The translations under genes were made by a program, and so were the position numbers. Under the pieces are notes generated by a model. That model did not search any database and was not told where the DNA came from. It was given only the letters and a program-made list of their open reading frames with translations. From assembly GCA_022376925.1 (NCBI GenBank), contig JAIOJX010000032.1, positions 201,868,939 to 201,932,938 on the forward strand: a DNA stretch of 64,000 nt. The letters run 5' to 3'. The stretch comes from Tragulus kanchil (taxonomy: Eukaryota > Chordata > Mammalia > Artiodactyla > Tragulidae). Below, one piece after another: positions 55,401 through 64,000 of the stretch (its first letter is position 1; each line of letters begins with the position of its first letter).

Positions 55401-58400
55401 AATCAACAAGGCTTTATTTAAGTATTGTCTGTATGCCAAAGTAGTGATATTAATTATAGTGATCCTTTCAAAGTAGAAAGGAATCAGAAGACAAAAGTCC
55501 TTGTTCTCCAGTGCCTTACCACCTTTGGGGAGAGATAAAACACTTCGTATGTCATACATGGAAACAGTAGGGCATCCCTGGTGGTCCTGTGGTTAAGAAT
55601 CTGCCTGCCAGTGCAGGGAAGACATCCCTGGTCTGGGAAGATTCCAGACACTGCAGGGCAGCTAAGCCCAAGCACCACAGCTACTGAGGCCTGCATATCA
55701 CAACTAGAGCGTAGCCCCTGCTTGCCAGAACTGGAGAAAGCCTGCATTCTGCAACGGAGCCCCCTCACAGCCAAAAATAAATAAATAACTCTTAAAGAAT
55801 AAAAAAGGAAAACAGAAAACAGCCAGATGATAGAATAGACCATCTCTTTCAAAGACTATTGACAAAGAGAAGAGTGTTTTCATCTTTTAAAAAACGTCCA
55901 GGAGGCTACAATGAACTAAGCGGAGGCTCCAAACCTTTCTGTCAGGTCCGTTGACGTTACAAAATTGTTAGTGCTCATGATGTCTTCCTGTCCCTGCTCC
56001 GTAGATGAGGGACACTCAGCCCCGTAGATGAGGGACAGTGACACCTGATCGCCTCATGTTCTCTAGGGGTTGCTGATGGTAGAGTCTGAGAAGAGAAGGG
56101 CCTGTCTGTGTATGGAGGGAGATGAGTTCAAAGTGTTTCTTCTAGAGCAGCCACTCCGTTCTGTGAGGTTATGTTGCCACACATCAATAGATAAAAACGC
56201 CCTGCTCCTTCTGCTTCTTCCCAGGTTCCTAGATAGAACAGAAGAGCTTGCGGTAAGTGTGGCCTTTGTTTCAGTTGGGGGCCTCTTTAACAGAAGTCTA
56301 AGCCAAAACCCAGCCTCTCAAACTGATTTGAGTATTTCCTTTATCCAGGAGACAGGGGCATCTGGGAAGCCTGAAAACAATCCAGATGATGTACTGTGTT
56401 GTTTCTTTTTATGCCTTCTTTTGGTTGGGCTTCTGACTAAATTTTTTAAAAAATAACTGAAAATGGGCCTGATCAGTTTGGAATTTGTCTCTTAATTTCT
56501 AGTTGTTTTTCATTCTTGGTTACAAGGAGCTTTGGGGTTTTGGCTTCTAATACTAAAGAAAGCAAAGAGGGATAAGAAACCAGATATAGGCCATGAAGGA
56601 AGAGCAGTCAAGCTGCTGGTAGGGCACCCAGTATGCATTTTGGCTGAGAGCTCAATGACTAAGTGTTAAAGTTGATTTCAGAGAGATTTTCACCATCATA
56701 GAAGAAACTTCTGTAATACAAGAATAAGTCAAAAGATTTTACTAAAAATAATTTTATTATTAAAATTTCAATGATCCATTTAAAAAGTTTGACATAATCC
56801 TACAAGGGTAAGGATTTCTCAGTGCTGTCAATGTCAGATTTGTTCCTTTAGTCACTCTGCCACACATTTGTGGTGATATATTTTTAACCTTCTTTGCACA
56901 ACAGAATGTATTTCAGGATAATGTTTTTCCAATAACGTTTTGTAAAAGGAACTTGTACTTAATGTTCAAGATGGTGGGAAAAATCTCAAAAACCCTTTCT
57001 CTTGGTCTATTCAAAATGATTAGGAATCTGTAGTATCCATTCTGAAAAGCATTTTTGTTTACGTTTTTCATTTTCATATGTTCTAAACTATAGGAAATTG
57101 TCTTTGGATGATGTTCATATAGTTCTGTTATTTTGAAGTTTGGTTAATCTGAAAATCAGTATGTTTTGGTAACATTTTTATATAAAGCTTTCATATTTTC
57201 TTCATATTCTCTGTTATGTTTGAATTGAAGGTGATGTATTATGCATGCTGTTGTATATGAATTTGGAGTTTTCCAACCTTATAAACTTTGGGATTGATAG
57301 AGCTGATAGTCTGCTACTAATCTATCCTCATAAAACTATAAAGATCTCCTAAGAAGAACTTTTTCTTGAAACCAGTGATTACTGTGTTATTATCTCTATG
57401 CAGTTAGAGATAATAATTTTGAATCACTCTTCTCCGCAGCCCCTCTTCCCCTGCCATCCATTCCCAGAAGAATCTCTAGCAATGAAGAGTTTAGTTTTCA
57501 AGCATGAAAAATCTACTGACAGAACTAACTCACTCTCCTGATGAAAAGAAATTGCTCAGAGTTTTTTTTTAAGTTGTTTTTCATTCTTGGTTACAAGGAG
57601 CTTTGGGGTTTTGGCTTCTAATACTAAAGAAAGCAAAGAGGGATAAGAAACCAGATATAGGCCATGAAGGAAGAGCAGTCAAGCTGCTGGTAGGGCACCC
57701 AGTATGCATTTTGGCTGAGAGCTCAATGACTAAGTGTTAAAGTTGATTTCAGAGAGATTTTCACCATCATAGAAGAAACTTCTGTAATACAAGAATAAGT
57801 CAAAAGATTTTACTAAAAATAATTTTATTATTAAAATTTCAATGATCCATTTAAAAAGTTTGACATAATCCTACAAGGGTAAGGATTTCTCAGTGCTGTC
57901 AATGTCAGATTTGTTCCTTTAGTCACTCTGCCACACATTTGTGGTGATATATTTTTAACCTTCTTTGCACAACAGAATGTATTTCAGGATAATGTTTTTC
58001 CAATAACGTTTTGTAAAAGGAACTTGTACTTAATGTTCAAGATGGTGGGAAAAATCTCAAAAACCCTTTCTCTTGGTCTATTCAAAATGATTAGGAATCT
58101 GTAGTATCCATTCTGAAAAGCATTTTTGTTTACGTTTTTCATTTTCATATGTTCTAAACTATAGGAAATTGTCTTTGGATGATGTTCATATAGTTCTGTT
58201 ATTTTGAAGTTTGGTTAATCTGAAAATCAGTATGTTTTGGTAACATTTTTATATAAAGCTTTCATATTTTCTTCATATTCTCTGTTATGTTTGAATTGAA
58301 GGTGATGTATTATGCATGCTGTTGTATATGAATTTGGAGTTTTCCAACCTTATAAACTTTGGGATTGATAGAGCTGATAGTCTGCTACTAATCTATCCTC

Positions 58401-61400
58401 ATAAAACTATAAAGATCTCCTAAGAAGAACTTTTTCTTGAAACCAGTGATTACTGTGTTATTATCTCTATGCAGTTAGAGATAATAATTTTGAATCACTC
58501 TTCTCCGCAGCCCCTCTTCCCCTGCCATCCATTCCCAGAAGAATCTCTAGCAATGAAGAGTTTAGTTTTCAAGCATGAAAAATCTACTGACAGAACTAAC
58601 TCACTCTCCTGATGAAAAGAAATTGCTCAGAGTTTTTCTCTGTTTTTTTTTGTAGCTGTCCCATTATCGAGAGCACTTGAACATTCAGGACCCTGAGAAA
58701 CGAAAAGAATTTCTTAAGACCTGCATCGGGTAAGTGGGGGAGAAGTGGTTTTCATGAACAATGAAGAGATTAAAAAGGGTAGAATGGATAGATAGTTGCA
58801 GGGAGAGGTTAACAATGGATCGTACAAACATAATTAAAGATCATCACATGCAGTGGTTCCAAAAACCCCCATAGACTTGTCACTGATTGGTGGTAAATTG
58901 AGAACAATAAAGACAATGTAAAGCTAAATTTATTTAATTTGAAAGATTGCCTTTTATTCTGGGATTTTTCTTCCCTTCCTCCTCCACCTTCTCTTTGGTA
59001 GAAAAAAGTGAGTTGTAATTTTGTGTGTGTGTGACCTAATGTATTAAAAGAAAAAGCTGGCAACATTTTACCTTGTACATTATTTTCAGTGTTACTGGTC
59101 CTGGAAACCCCACAGCCCAAGAACTACTGATTCAGTCCATCTTTTATGCAGAATATAAGTCCCTGTAAAAACCAGCCCCACATACTGTTTTTCCAGTGAT
59201 AGGGCACATGGTGCTCTTGGAAGTAGCTTATTTTATTGTTGGGCAGCCTTTGTTACTGGCAAGTGCCTCCTTTTGTTGAGCTGAAATTTGCTTTCCTATA
59301 TGTTTCAAGACAGGGGTAGAGTCCGTCCAAGAGACCTTAGTTAAGGTTCAGTGGGCACAGTTCTTTTAGTCATTCTTTATGTGACATGGTTTCCAGGTTT
59401 CACATTTAGATATTCAATCCTTAATTTTAGCATTGTCAGCTACTGAGCCAATATGTCGTATAGCCTCTGGTGAGAAGCTAAACTAGTGAGGTAACTGCAG
59501 CCTTTGCTGTCTTTATTTCTTCTAAAACTGGTTGTGGCTCACACTTACCTAATCTATCCTCATAAAACTATAAAGATCTCCTAAGAAGAACTTTTTCTTG
59601 AAACCAGTGATTACTGTGTTATTATCTCTATGCAGTTAGAGATAATAATTTTGAATCACTCTTCTCCGCAGCCCCTCTTCCCCTGCCATCCATTCCCAGA
59701 AGAATCTCTAGCAATGAAGAGTTTAGTTTTCAAGCATGAAAAATCTACTGACAGAACTAACTCACTCTCCTGATGAAAAGAAATTGCTCAGAGTTTTTCT
59801 CTGTTTTTTTTTGTAGCTGTCCCATTATCGAGAGCACTTGAACATTCAGGACCCTGAGAAACGAAAAGAATTTCTTAAGACCTGCATCGGGTAAGTGGGG
59901 GAGAAGTGGTTTTCATGAACAATGAAGAGATTAAAAAGGGTAGAATGGATAGATAGTTGCAGGGAGAGGTTAACAATGGATCGTACAAACATAATTAAAG
60001 ATCATCACATGCAGTGGTTCCAAAAACCCCCATAGACTTGTCACTGATTGGTGGTAAATTGAGAACAATAAAGACAATGTAAAGCTAAATTTATTTAATT
60101 TGAAAGATTGCCTTTTATTCTGGGATTTTTCTTCCCTTCCTCCTCCACCTTCTCTTTGGTAGAAAAAAGTGAGTTGTAATTTTGTGTGTGTGTGACCTAA
60201 TGTATTAAAAGAAAAAGCTGGCAACATTTTACCTTGTACATTATTTTCAGTGTTACTGGTCCTGGAAACCCCACAGCCCAAGAACTACTGATTCAGTCCA
60301 TCTTTTATGCAGAATATAAGTCCCTGTAAAAACCAGCCCCACATACTGTTTTTCCAGTGATAGGGCACATGGTGCTCTTGGAAGTAGCTTATTTTATTGT
60401 TGGGCAGCCTTTGTTACTGGCAAGTGCCTCCTTTTGTTGAGCTGAAATTTGCTTTCCTATATGTTTCAAGACAGGGGTAGAGTCCGTCCAAGAGACCTTA
60501 GTTAAGGTTCAGTGGGCACAGTTCTTTTAGTCATTCTTTATGTGACATGGTTTCCAGGTTTCACATTTAGATATTCAATCCTTAATTTTAGCATTGTCAG
60601 CTACTGAGCCAATATGTCGTATAGCCTCTGGTGAGAAGCTAAACTAGTGAGGTAACTGCAGCCTTTGCTGTCTTTATTTCTTCTAAAAACTGGTTGTGGC
60701 TCACACTTACCTGAGAGAGTGTAACTGAATTTCAGAATTCTTCCTGGAGAGTGTGGAGAAGGTGAACAAGGCAGTACTTCCTGAAGGAAGGTCTGGGAAC
60801 TGGGAGGTTAAGCTCTGGCTTCTGTTCCTGGCCTTACGCATTGGCTTACCACATGGCTTTCAGGCAAGACACTGTTTGTCTCTCAACGTCTTCGCATATA
60901 AGGATATAGTGTAGTGTTAAAGATGGGACCCCTGACATTATGCAGACCTCTGAGACCTCTGTCAGTCTACAGACACACTGCCATACTGTGTGACTTGATT
61001 TTTACCTTATTACTCTGCATTAAAACATGTACGCGGCCCTGGAGGAGAGTAAGCATTGACATTAGGCAGTGACAGAAGCCACCGAACTTGCCTGGGATGT
61101 GGATGATGGGCAACTGGCTGGGCTCACTTGTTCGTCAGACTTTCTGTGCCCATAATGAGAGGATTCTCACTCACTCCTCAGCACAGTCATTAGCGACTAT
61201 ATATATTTCATGAACTTTCAGGCTCCCTCTCTAATTGGCAAAACCTTACATATAAAATCCAGCCAGAGATCGCCTCTGTTTTCTGCTTTCTCTCTCTCCG
61301 CCTTTCAAGGATGTTCTCAAGGTGCACAGAGATCAGATTTGTGAAGACCATGAGCTTCTTACACTTACCATGGTGACCTGGTTGAGTTGGGTCTGTGTCT

Positions 61401-63870
61401 TGTTTGAGTAGAGAATGAGGTACTAACCTTCTTGCCCTCTCCCAGTTTGCCATTTTCAGCAAAATTGAAGCACTTCTTACGACTTTACAAGTTGCTATTT
61501 TATTGTTGGGCAGCCTTTGTTACTGGCAAGTGCCTCCTTTTGTTGAGCTGAAATTTGCTTTCCTATATGTTTCAAGACAGGGGTAGAGTCCGTCCAAGAG
61601 ACCTTAGTTAAGGTTCAGTGGGCACAGTTCTTTTAGTCATTCTTTATGTGACATGGTTTCCAGGTTTCACATTTAGATATTCAATCCTTAATTTTAGCAT
61701 TGTCAGCTACTGAGCCAATATGTCGTATAGCCTCTGGTGAGAAGCTAAACTAGTGAGGTAACTGCAGCCTTTGCTGTCTTTATTTCTTCTAAAAACTGGT
61801 TGTGGCTCACACTTACCTGAGAGAGTGTAACTGAATTTCAGAATTCTTCCTGGAGAGTGTGGAGAAGGTGAACAAGGCAGTACTTCCTGAAGGAAGGTCT
61901 GGGAACTGGGAGGTTAAGCTCTGGCTTCTGTTCCTGGCCTTACGCATTGGCTTACCACATGGCTTTCAGGCAAGACACTGTTTGTCTCTCAACGCCCTTC
62001 GCATATAAGGATATAGTGTAGTGTTAAAGATGGGACCCCTGACATTATGCAGACCTCTGAGACCTCTGTCAGTCTACAGACACACTGCCATACTGTGTGA
62101 CTTGATTTTTACCTTATTACTCTGCATTAAAACATGTACGCGGCCCTGGAGGAGAGTAAGCATTGACATTAGGCAGTGACAGAAGCCACCGAACTTGCCT
62201 GGGATGTGGATGATGGGCAACTGGCTGGGCTCACTTGTTCGTCAGACTTTCTGTGCCCATAATGAGAGGATTCTCACTCACTCCTCAGCACAGTCATTAG
62301 CGACTATATATATTTCATGAACTTTCAGGCTCCCTCTCTAATTGGCAAAACCTTACATATAAAATCCAGCCAGAGATCGCCTCTGTTTTCTGCTTTCTCT
62401 CTCTCCGCCTTTCAAGGATGTTCTCAAGGTGCACAGAGATCAGATTTGTGAAGACCATGAGCTTCTTACACTTACCATGGTGACCTGGTTGAGTTGGGTC
62501 TGTGTCTTGTTTGAGTAGAGAATGAGGTACTAACCTTCTTGCCCTCTCCCAGTTTGCCATTTTCAGCAGAAGATTCTGCACACGTACAAGACCACTACAC
62601 ACTCTTGGAACGTCAGATCATTATTGAGGTTAGATTCCTTGTCTCTCTACTCTCTGCCCTAGTGCCAGAGCACAGTGCCATTCGGCAGCTAGGAGACTTC
62701 CGCTCTGCCCACATATGTCATTTCCAGTTACATTTTCTAAGAGCCCTTCATTTACTCTCCGTACATGGTAGCCTTCCCTCCGTTGTCTCCAAGCATCTTT
62801 TTTCTTCTCACTTGCTGTTAGTCCGGAACAGTTTCCTCTTCATCCCAGAAGTCCGTTTCATTACTCCTTCTCTGGTCTTCCTCCATCTAACTTGGACCGA
62901 TGGTCCTTCTCTGGATTTTAAGCTCCCCTGCTCTATCCTAGGCAATTCATTTCTGTTCTCTTCTTCGCGTCTTCCCTAGGGTGGGAAACACAACCCCTGG
63001 AGTCTTACAGGCTTCTCGCCAGCCTCCACTCCACGGACACTGTTCTTTTTTTTTTTCACTTGGCTTACTCCACCACAGGCAAACGACCGACATCTAGAGT
63101 CAGCAGGACAGACGGAGATCTTCCGGAAGCACCCCCGCAAGGCGTCCATCCTCCACATGCCGTTGGTGACGACGCTCTTCTACTCCTGTTTCTACCACTA
63201 CACGGAGGCTGAGGTACGGGCGACACAGGAGAGGATGGCTCCACGCGTTCTCATTGCACAGGAGGAGCGTGTTTCAATGTGTTCTGTTTATGTGGGTGCA
63301 CACAGGTCTTGGCAATCCCCCCGGGACACCTTCTTGGCTCTTAGTGCGGGTGAGCCAAGAGGGGAAAAGAGGTCTTTAAAGGTTCGTGTGACCCAGTGAG
63401 CTGGCCTGCAGCAGAGCACATCTGGCTCTCCAGGGCTGCTGGGCACAGTGGTCTCTGTTCAAAGGCCCCTAGTCTCAGATGGATTCACAGAGGCAGAGGA
63501 GAGCAGCAGGAGGTGGTTAGTTGTGCATACTCTAAAATAATTTTTTGAAGAGGTATGACTTTAATGACCCCATAGGTGGACATGATCATAACGATAATAG
63601 GATTAACAAAAAATTGGAAAAATACATTAGGACCTGCTAATCCAGTCTAAGAGGGGTGCTGGTGATACCCAGTTAGACCTGATGGGGCCTTTCTTTTAAA
63701 TGAATTTCCAGATTTAAATGGTTACTGGGTGAAATGTAGAATGTCTAGGTAGTGCACAAGAAAATGGTAGATTGGTGGTATTTGAGAAAGTCAGTAACAC
63801 GAAGATTCCGTCTCCACTTTCATCCTAGGGGACGTTCAGCAGCCCGGTCAACCTAAAGAAGACGTTTAAG
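37324..63870 (+). CDS. VIPAS39: VIPAS39 (VIPAR, SPE-39 homologue), 3' end outside the window
   Basis: Partner of VPS33B in apical and lysosome-related vesicle trafficking; loss in human causes ARC syndrome. Preferred exons: 37324-37416, 38367-38469, 42597-42740, 43984-44022, 44366-44430, 47736-47792, 51216-51308, 53370-53403, 53900-54002, 56225-56252, 58656-58729, 62553-62628, 63079-63213, 63829-63870. All phases join, giving 362 codons of about 490. It starts [20 protein letters not shown]. An acidic low-complexity N-terminus with a seven-Asp run is followed by [20 protein letters not shown], a helical segment from [20 protein letters not shown], and [18 protein letters not shown] in the conserved body. 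Several exons are repeated in 1.1-kb blocks. One intron (after 42740) uses a GC donor. The last exon seen ends NLKKTFK with a donor. Confidence 0.95.
38367..38469 (+). CDS. VIPAS39: VIPAS39 coding exon 2 (poly-Asp)
   Basis: 103 bp, phase 0 to 1: [15 protein letters not shown], seven Asp, [12 protein letters not shown]. Donor GTAAGT. The Asp run is a GAT/GAC trinucleotide tract. Confidence 0.94.
39291..39421 (-). mobile_element. tRNA-derived SINE, antisense, short
   Basis: AAATATTTATTTATTTGGCTG at left and CCACTGGACCACCAGGGAAT at right. Confidence 0.7.
39447..39770 (+). mobile_element. CHR-type SINE, long-tail type, first of a pair
   Basis: GGGCTTCCCCTGGTGG head (TCCAGTGG lost), GTTCGATCC box, CCAATAGAAGTGGCCCACCC, C-rich module, AATAAATAAATAAATCTTT, poly-A. 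Flanked by CTAGCAGCA. Confidence 0.88.
39784..40085 (+). mobile_element. CHR-type SINE, long-tail type, second of a pair
   Basis: A complete head and the same CGATAGAAGTGGCCCGCCC and C-rich module, but no AATAAA run. Flanked by CTAGCAGCATAG at 39772 and 40086, overlapping the target duplication of the preceding SINE. Confidence 0.88.
40109..40255 (-). mobile_element. ART2A-type SINE fragment, antisense
   Basis: CAGTTCAGTTCAGTGGCTCA, CCCATGGACTGCAGCTTGC and CATCCAACCATCTCATC. Confidence 0.78.
40570..40860 (-). mobile_element. tRNA-derived SINE, antisense (copied at 41662-41952)
   Basis: TCTCTAGTTGCAGCTGGTGG, CGGAACATGGGCTCTAAGC and GGGATCAAACCTGTGTCACC. Nested next to the following CHR element; both are in block 9. 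Confidence 0.75.
40871..41210 (-). mobile_element. CHR-type SINE, long-tail type, antisense (copied at 41963-42302)
   Basis: Complete inverted element with C-rich module GGGCGGGGGTCGGGTTGGGG near its poly-T left end. Target-site duplication CTCAATATACTTTT. Confidence 0.9.
41505..41596 (+). pseudogene. VIPAS39 coding exon 3, truncated noisy copy
   Basis: This copies 42597-42684. It has extra bases near the end (GAACGAAAACCGAAACCAGC where the intact copy reads GAAGAACCGAAACAGC) and stops at the junction, without a donor. Confidence 0.87.
42597..42740 (+). CDS. VIPAS39: VIPAS39 coding exon 3 with a GC splice donor
   Basis: 144 bp, phase 1 to 1: [20 protein letters not shown] through [11 protein letters not shown]. 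The only donor that joins in frame to the next exon as ...[10 protein letters not shown] is GAG|GCAAGA at 42741, a GC donor. A GT six bases later (AAGA|GTGATG) would insert two residues and is a poor site. Confidence 0.9.
42962..43035 (+). mobile_element. Bov-tA fragment
   Basis: GGAGAAGGAAATGGCAGCCC, then TGGAGAATCCTATGGACAGA. Only the body is present. Confidence 0.72.
43150..43800 (+). mobile_element. Old L1 3' fragment (partly copied at 44566-44935)
   Basis: CTGCTGGTGGGAATGTAAAA, AACCCAAATGTCCATTTACA and CAATGGAATATTATCCAGCC are typical of the L1 ORF2 3' end in sense orientation; frames are broken. Confidence 0.8.
43984..44022 (+). CDS. VIPAS39: VIPAS39 coding exon 4 (39 bp; copy at 45098-45136)
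   Basis: Microexon [12 protein letters not shown], phase 1 to 1, acceptor TACCTTTAG, donor GTAAGC. An identical copy lies in the second half of block 10. Confidence 0.9.
44366..44430 (+). CDS. VIPAS39: VIPAS39 coding exon 5 (copy at 45479-45543, fragment at 46624)
   Basis: 65 bp, phase 1 to 0: [20 protein letters not shown] then YR. Acceptor TTTTGCAG, donor GTGAGT. The complete copy at 45479-45543 is identical. A third, indel-bearing fragment (46624-46654) begins block 11's second copy. Confidence 0.9.
45098..45543 (+). CDS. VIPAS39 coding exons 4 and 5, second copies
   Basis: Exon copies 45098-45136 and 45479-45543 with intact splice sites. If both pairs were spliced, 104 bases would be added and the frame would shift, so a functional gene can use only one pair. 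Confidence 0.75.
45635..45785 (-). mobile_element. MIR-like fragment (copied at 46747-46897)
   Basis: AATCTCACAGCTAGTTAAAT and GGCAGAACTTGGATTCAAA are the antisense MIR core. The copy is in block 11. Confidence 0.55.
46151..46487 (-). mobile_element. CHR-type SINE, long-tail type, antisense (copied at 47263-47594)
   Basis: Complete inverted element with C-rich module and inverted head CACCAGGGGAAGCCC. The second copy has a 4-base deletion (GGCGTCTGTCGTTG becomes GGCCTCTGTTG). Confidence 0.88.
47736..47792 (+). CDS. VIPAS39: VIPAS39 coding exon 6
   Basis: 19 codons, phase 0 to 0: [19 protein letters not shown]. Acceptor TATTCCAG, donor GTAAGG. Single copy. Confidence 0.94.
48026..48272 (+). 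mobile_element. CHR-type SINE, short-tail type
   Basis: GGGCTTCCATTTTGGTTCAG head, GGTTCGATCCCTGGCC box, ends AATAGAAGTGGCCAAAAATA. GAGAGCAG on both sides is the likely target duplication. Confidence 0.84.
48345..49075 (-). mobile_element. Old L1 fragment, antisense, interrupted by a SINE
   Basis: CAACACTATTTGTTGAAAAG, then after the SINE TTGATTGGGCTTGCATTGAA and CTGTAGATCAATTTTGGGAG are antisense L1 ORF2 3' sequence. Confidence 0.75.
48466..48790 (+). mobile_element. CHR-type SINE, long-tail type, inserted in L1
   Basis: Complete element with GACCAATAGAAGCGGCC and a C-rich module. AAATTGACCA and AATTGACCA flank it, so it inserted into the L1 fragment. Confidence 0.88.
49080..49860 (+). mobile_element. 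Old L1 3' fragment, sense
   Basis: AAACTATAAAACTAGAAGAA, GAGATACCCCTATACAGCCG, GGGAGGATGTGGAGCAGC and AACTGTACACTTAAATAAGG are L1 3' end landmarks. Highly diverged. Confidence 0.72.
49873..50168 (+). mobile_element. tRNA-derived SINE (CHR-related, long)
   Basis: GCTTCCCAGATGGTCCAGTA head, GGTTTGATCCCTGGTCTGGG box, CCATACTGCAACTAGAGAAG and a TTAATTCATTAATTCATTAA tail. Confidence 0.75.
50694..50895 (-). mobile_element. Bov-tA SINE, antisense
   Basis: GTGTGCTCAGTCATGTCCAA, CAGGCAAGAATACTGGAGTG and inverted head CACTTGAGAAGCCCC. It forms an inverted pair with the next element. Confidence 0.8.
50892..51105 (+). mobile_element. Bov-tA SINE, sense, abutting an inverted copy
   Basis: GCAGTAAAGAATCCGCCTGC, GAGTTCGATCCCTAGGTCAG, AACCCACTCCAGTATTCTTT; ends ATGCATGCATGCC. 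Confidence 0.8.
51216..51308 (+). CDS. VIPAS39: VIPAS39 coding exon 7 (copy A)
   Basis: 31 codons, phase 0 to 0: [20 protein letters not shown] through DGNVITA. Acceptor CCACCAG, donor GTGAGT. It is identical to 52319-52411. Confidence 0.92.
51380..51647 (-). mobile_element. CHR-type SINE, antisense (copied at 52482-52748)
   Basis: Poly-T left end, inverted head CCACCAGGGAAGCCC, and (T)TAGGTTTT on both sides. The copy belongs to block 12. Confidence 0.82.
51656..51880 (-). mobile_element. L1 3' UTR fragment, antisense (copied at 52757-52980)
   Basis: GTATAGTTGATTTACAATGT, TTTCAGGTGTACAGCAAAGT and CTCTGCTATACAGTAG are familiar from artiodactyl L1 3' UTRs. Confidence 0.65.
52319..52411 (+). 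CDS. VIPAS39 coding exon 7, second copy
   Basis: An identical exon copy at offset 1103 in block 12. Because it is 93 bp and phase 0/0, including both would stay in frame. An automatic gene model could therefore wrongly report a duplicated 31-residue helix. Confidence 0.75.
53370..53403 (+). CDS. VIPAS39: VIPAS39 coding exon 8
   Basis: 34 bp, phase 0 to 1: [11 protein letters not shown]. Acceptor TTCTCTAG, donor GTGAGC. Confidence 0.93.
53900..54002 (+). CDS. VIPAS39: VIPAS39 coding exon 9
   Basis: 103 bp, phase 1 to 2: [20 protein letters not shown] through KLLLDLL. Acceptor CTGCCAG, donor GTAAGA. Confidence 0.94.
54142..54250 (+). mobile_element. tRNA-derived SINE, short
   Basis: GGAATTCCCTGGTGGTCCAG head, then GGGGAGCTAAGATCCCACAA. 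No long tail. Confidence 0.7.
54343..54611 (+). mobile_element. CHR-type SINE, short-tail type
   Basis: GGGCTTCCCTGGTGGTTCAG head, GGTTCGATCCCTGGCCC box, tail GAGGCCAAAATT plus poly-A. AAGAATCAGGCTC is repeated on both sides. Confidence 0.87.
54625..54835 (+). mobile_element. MIR element
   Basis: CAAATTACTCAGTCTCCAAG, CATTTGCAAAATGAAAATAG, CAAAGCACTTGGCATAATGC. A fairly complete sense MIR. Confidence 0.65.
55572..55800 (+). mobile_element. tRNA-derived SINE (CHR-related)
   Basis: GGCATCCCTGGTGGTCCTGT head, GAATCTGCCTGCCAGTGCAG, tail CCAAAAATAAATAAATAAC. Confidence 0.75.
56225..56252 (+). CDS. VIPAS39: VIPAS39 coding exon 10 (28 bp)
   Basis: Microexon, phase 2 to 0: [10 protein letters not shown]. 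Acceptor CTTCCCAG, donor GTAAGT. Confidence 0.92.
56501..58637 (+). repeat. Duplicated block 13: 56501-57566 and 57572-58637
   Basis: Copies of 1066 bp each in AT-rich intron. I saw no difference over most of the length. A 5-base spacer extends the T run. Confidence 0.95.
58656..58729 (+). CDS. VIPAS39: VIPAS39 coding exon 11 (copy A; other at 59817-59890)
   Basis: 74 bp, phase 0 to 2: [20 protein letters not shown] then KTCIG. Acceptor TTTTTGTAG, donor GTAAGT. The copy at 59817-59890 is identical. Confidence 0.91.
59817..59890 (+). CDS. VIPAS39 coding exon 11, second copy
   Basis: Exon copy at offset 1161 in block 14, with intact splice sites. Including both copies would break the frame. 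Confidence 0.75.
60390..62568 (+). repeat. Duplicated block 15: 60390-61461 and 61496-62568
   Basis: Copies of about 1.07 kb with a 34-base error-like spacer. It overlaps block 14, so about 320 bases exist three times (59229, 60390, 61496). It ends inside VIPAS39 exon 12. Confidence 0.95.
61446..61461 (+). pseudogene. VIPAS39 coding exon 12, truncated copy
   Basis: The acceptor CTCTCCCAG and the first 16 bases of the LPFSAED exon are present. The sequence then departs into an error-like filler at the block 15 junction. Confidence 0.82.
62553..62628 (+). CDS. VIPAS39: VIPAS39 coding exon 12
   Basis: 76 bp, phase 2 to 0: [20 protein letters not shown] then QIIIE. Acceptor CTCTCCCAG, donor GTTAGA. 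Confidence 0.93.
63079..63213 (+). CDS. VIPAS39: VIPAS39 coding exon 13
   Basis: 45 codons, phase 0 to 0: [20 protein letters not shown] through FYHYTEAE. Acceptor CACCACAG, donor GTACGG. Confidence 0.95.
63829..63870 (+). CDS. VIPAS39: VIPAS39 coding exon 14 (last in window)
   Basis: 14 codons, phase 0 to 0: [14 protein letters not shown]. Acceptor ATCCTAG, donor GTAGAT. The remaining roughly 130 codons lie beyond the window. Confidence 0.93.
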
Positions 63871-64000
63871 GTAGATATGCATTAGTCGGTGTTTGGTAAA
63901 GGGGTATCAGGATAGCCCCATGGAGGGGATGTTGCTTTGTAGCCCTGCACGGCAATCAGGGCTGAGGGCAGAGTGGAGTGAGTCTGCGGGAAGCGAGGGA

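Larger units (their letters stand above)
58388..60712 (+). repeat. Duplicated block 14: 58388-59550 and 59551-60712
   Basis: Copies of about 1.16 kb that abut with CCT shared. It overlaps the end of block 13, so about 250 bases exist three times (from 57318, 58391 and 59551). It contains VIPAS39 exon 11. Confidence 0.95.

Noticed and set aside
62539..62979. 146-codon open frame as an extended VIPAS39 exon
   Set aside because: Only the first part (62553-62628) matches the family, and a donor GTTAGA follows at once. The rest is intron read-through.

Overview
The window is nuclear DNA of a pecoran ruminant. Interspersed copies of tRNA-derived cetartiodactyl SINEs (CHR type) and of ruminant Bov-tA/BovA-type SINEs, plus a ruminant-type L1, sit between vertebrate split genes with GT-AG introns. 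Exon-by-exon translation identifies three genes in the gene order I know for human 14q24.3: ISM2 (+, incomplete at its 5' end), AHSA1 (-, complete) and VIPAS39 (+, incomplete at its 3' end).

Layout. 1-12.4 kb: ISM2, with five coding exons found (about 3.9-11.3 kb) and a 3' UTR; the signal-peptide exon lies upstream of the window or was not found. 12.4-23.1 kb: convergent intergenic space between ISM2 and AHSA1, filled by SINEs and a 5'-truncated antisense L1 with a 17-bp target-site duplication. 23.1-32.3 kb: AHSA1, nine coding exons giving 338 codons. 32.3-33.0 kb: GC-rich divergent promoter shared by AHSA1 and VIPAS39, with three ZNF143-like ACTACA-nn-TCCCA motifs. 33-64 kb: VIPAS39, fourteen coding exons covering 362 codons of a protein that is about 490 residues long in human. 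Its introns are rich in SINEs and L1 fragments.

The dominant structure is not a gene. Fifteen times in 64 kb, a block of about 1.07-1.17 kb is followed at once, or after a few dozen bases, by a nearly identical direct copy. The blocks ignore exon, intron and repeat boundaries and duplicate or truncate exons of all three genes. The copies differ mostly by single-base indels, and five junctions carry short error-rich versions of the sequence that precedes the first copy. The most economical reading is unmerged overlapping contig or read ends, so an assembly artefact, rather than a biological repeat system. Collapsing the copies would leave roughly 47-48 kb and restore one ordinary copy of each gene.

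Observations that remain after collapsing are a 1-bp frameshift in the thrombospondin repeat of ISM2 (present in both copies), a GC-AG intron in VIPAS39, a triple ZNF143-like promoter, a young-looking long-tailed CHR SINE subtype, and two SINEs inserted in succession at one target site. AHSA1 (HSP90 co-chaperone), VIPAS39 (VPS33B partner in vesicle trafficking) and ISM2 (secreted AMOP/thrombospondin protein) do not form one pathway; their adjacency is inherited synteny. I found no convincing undescribed biological system.
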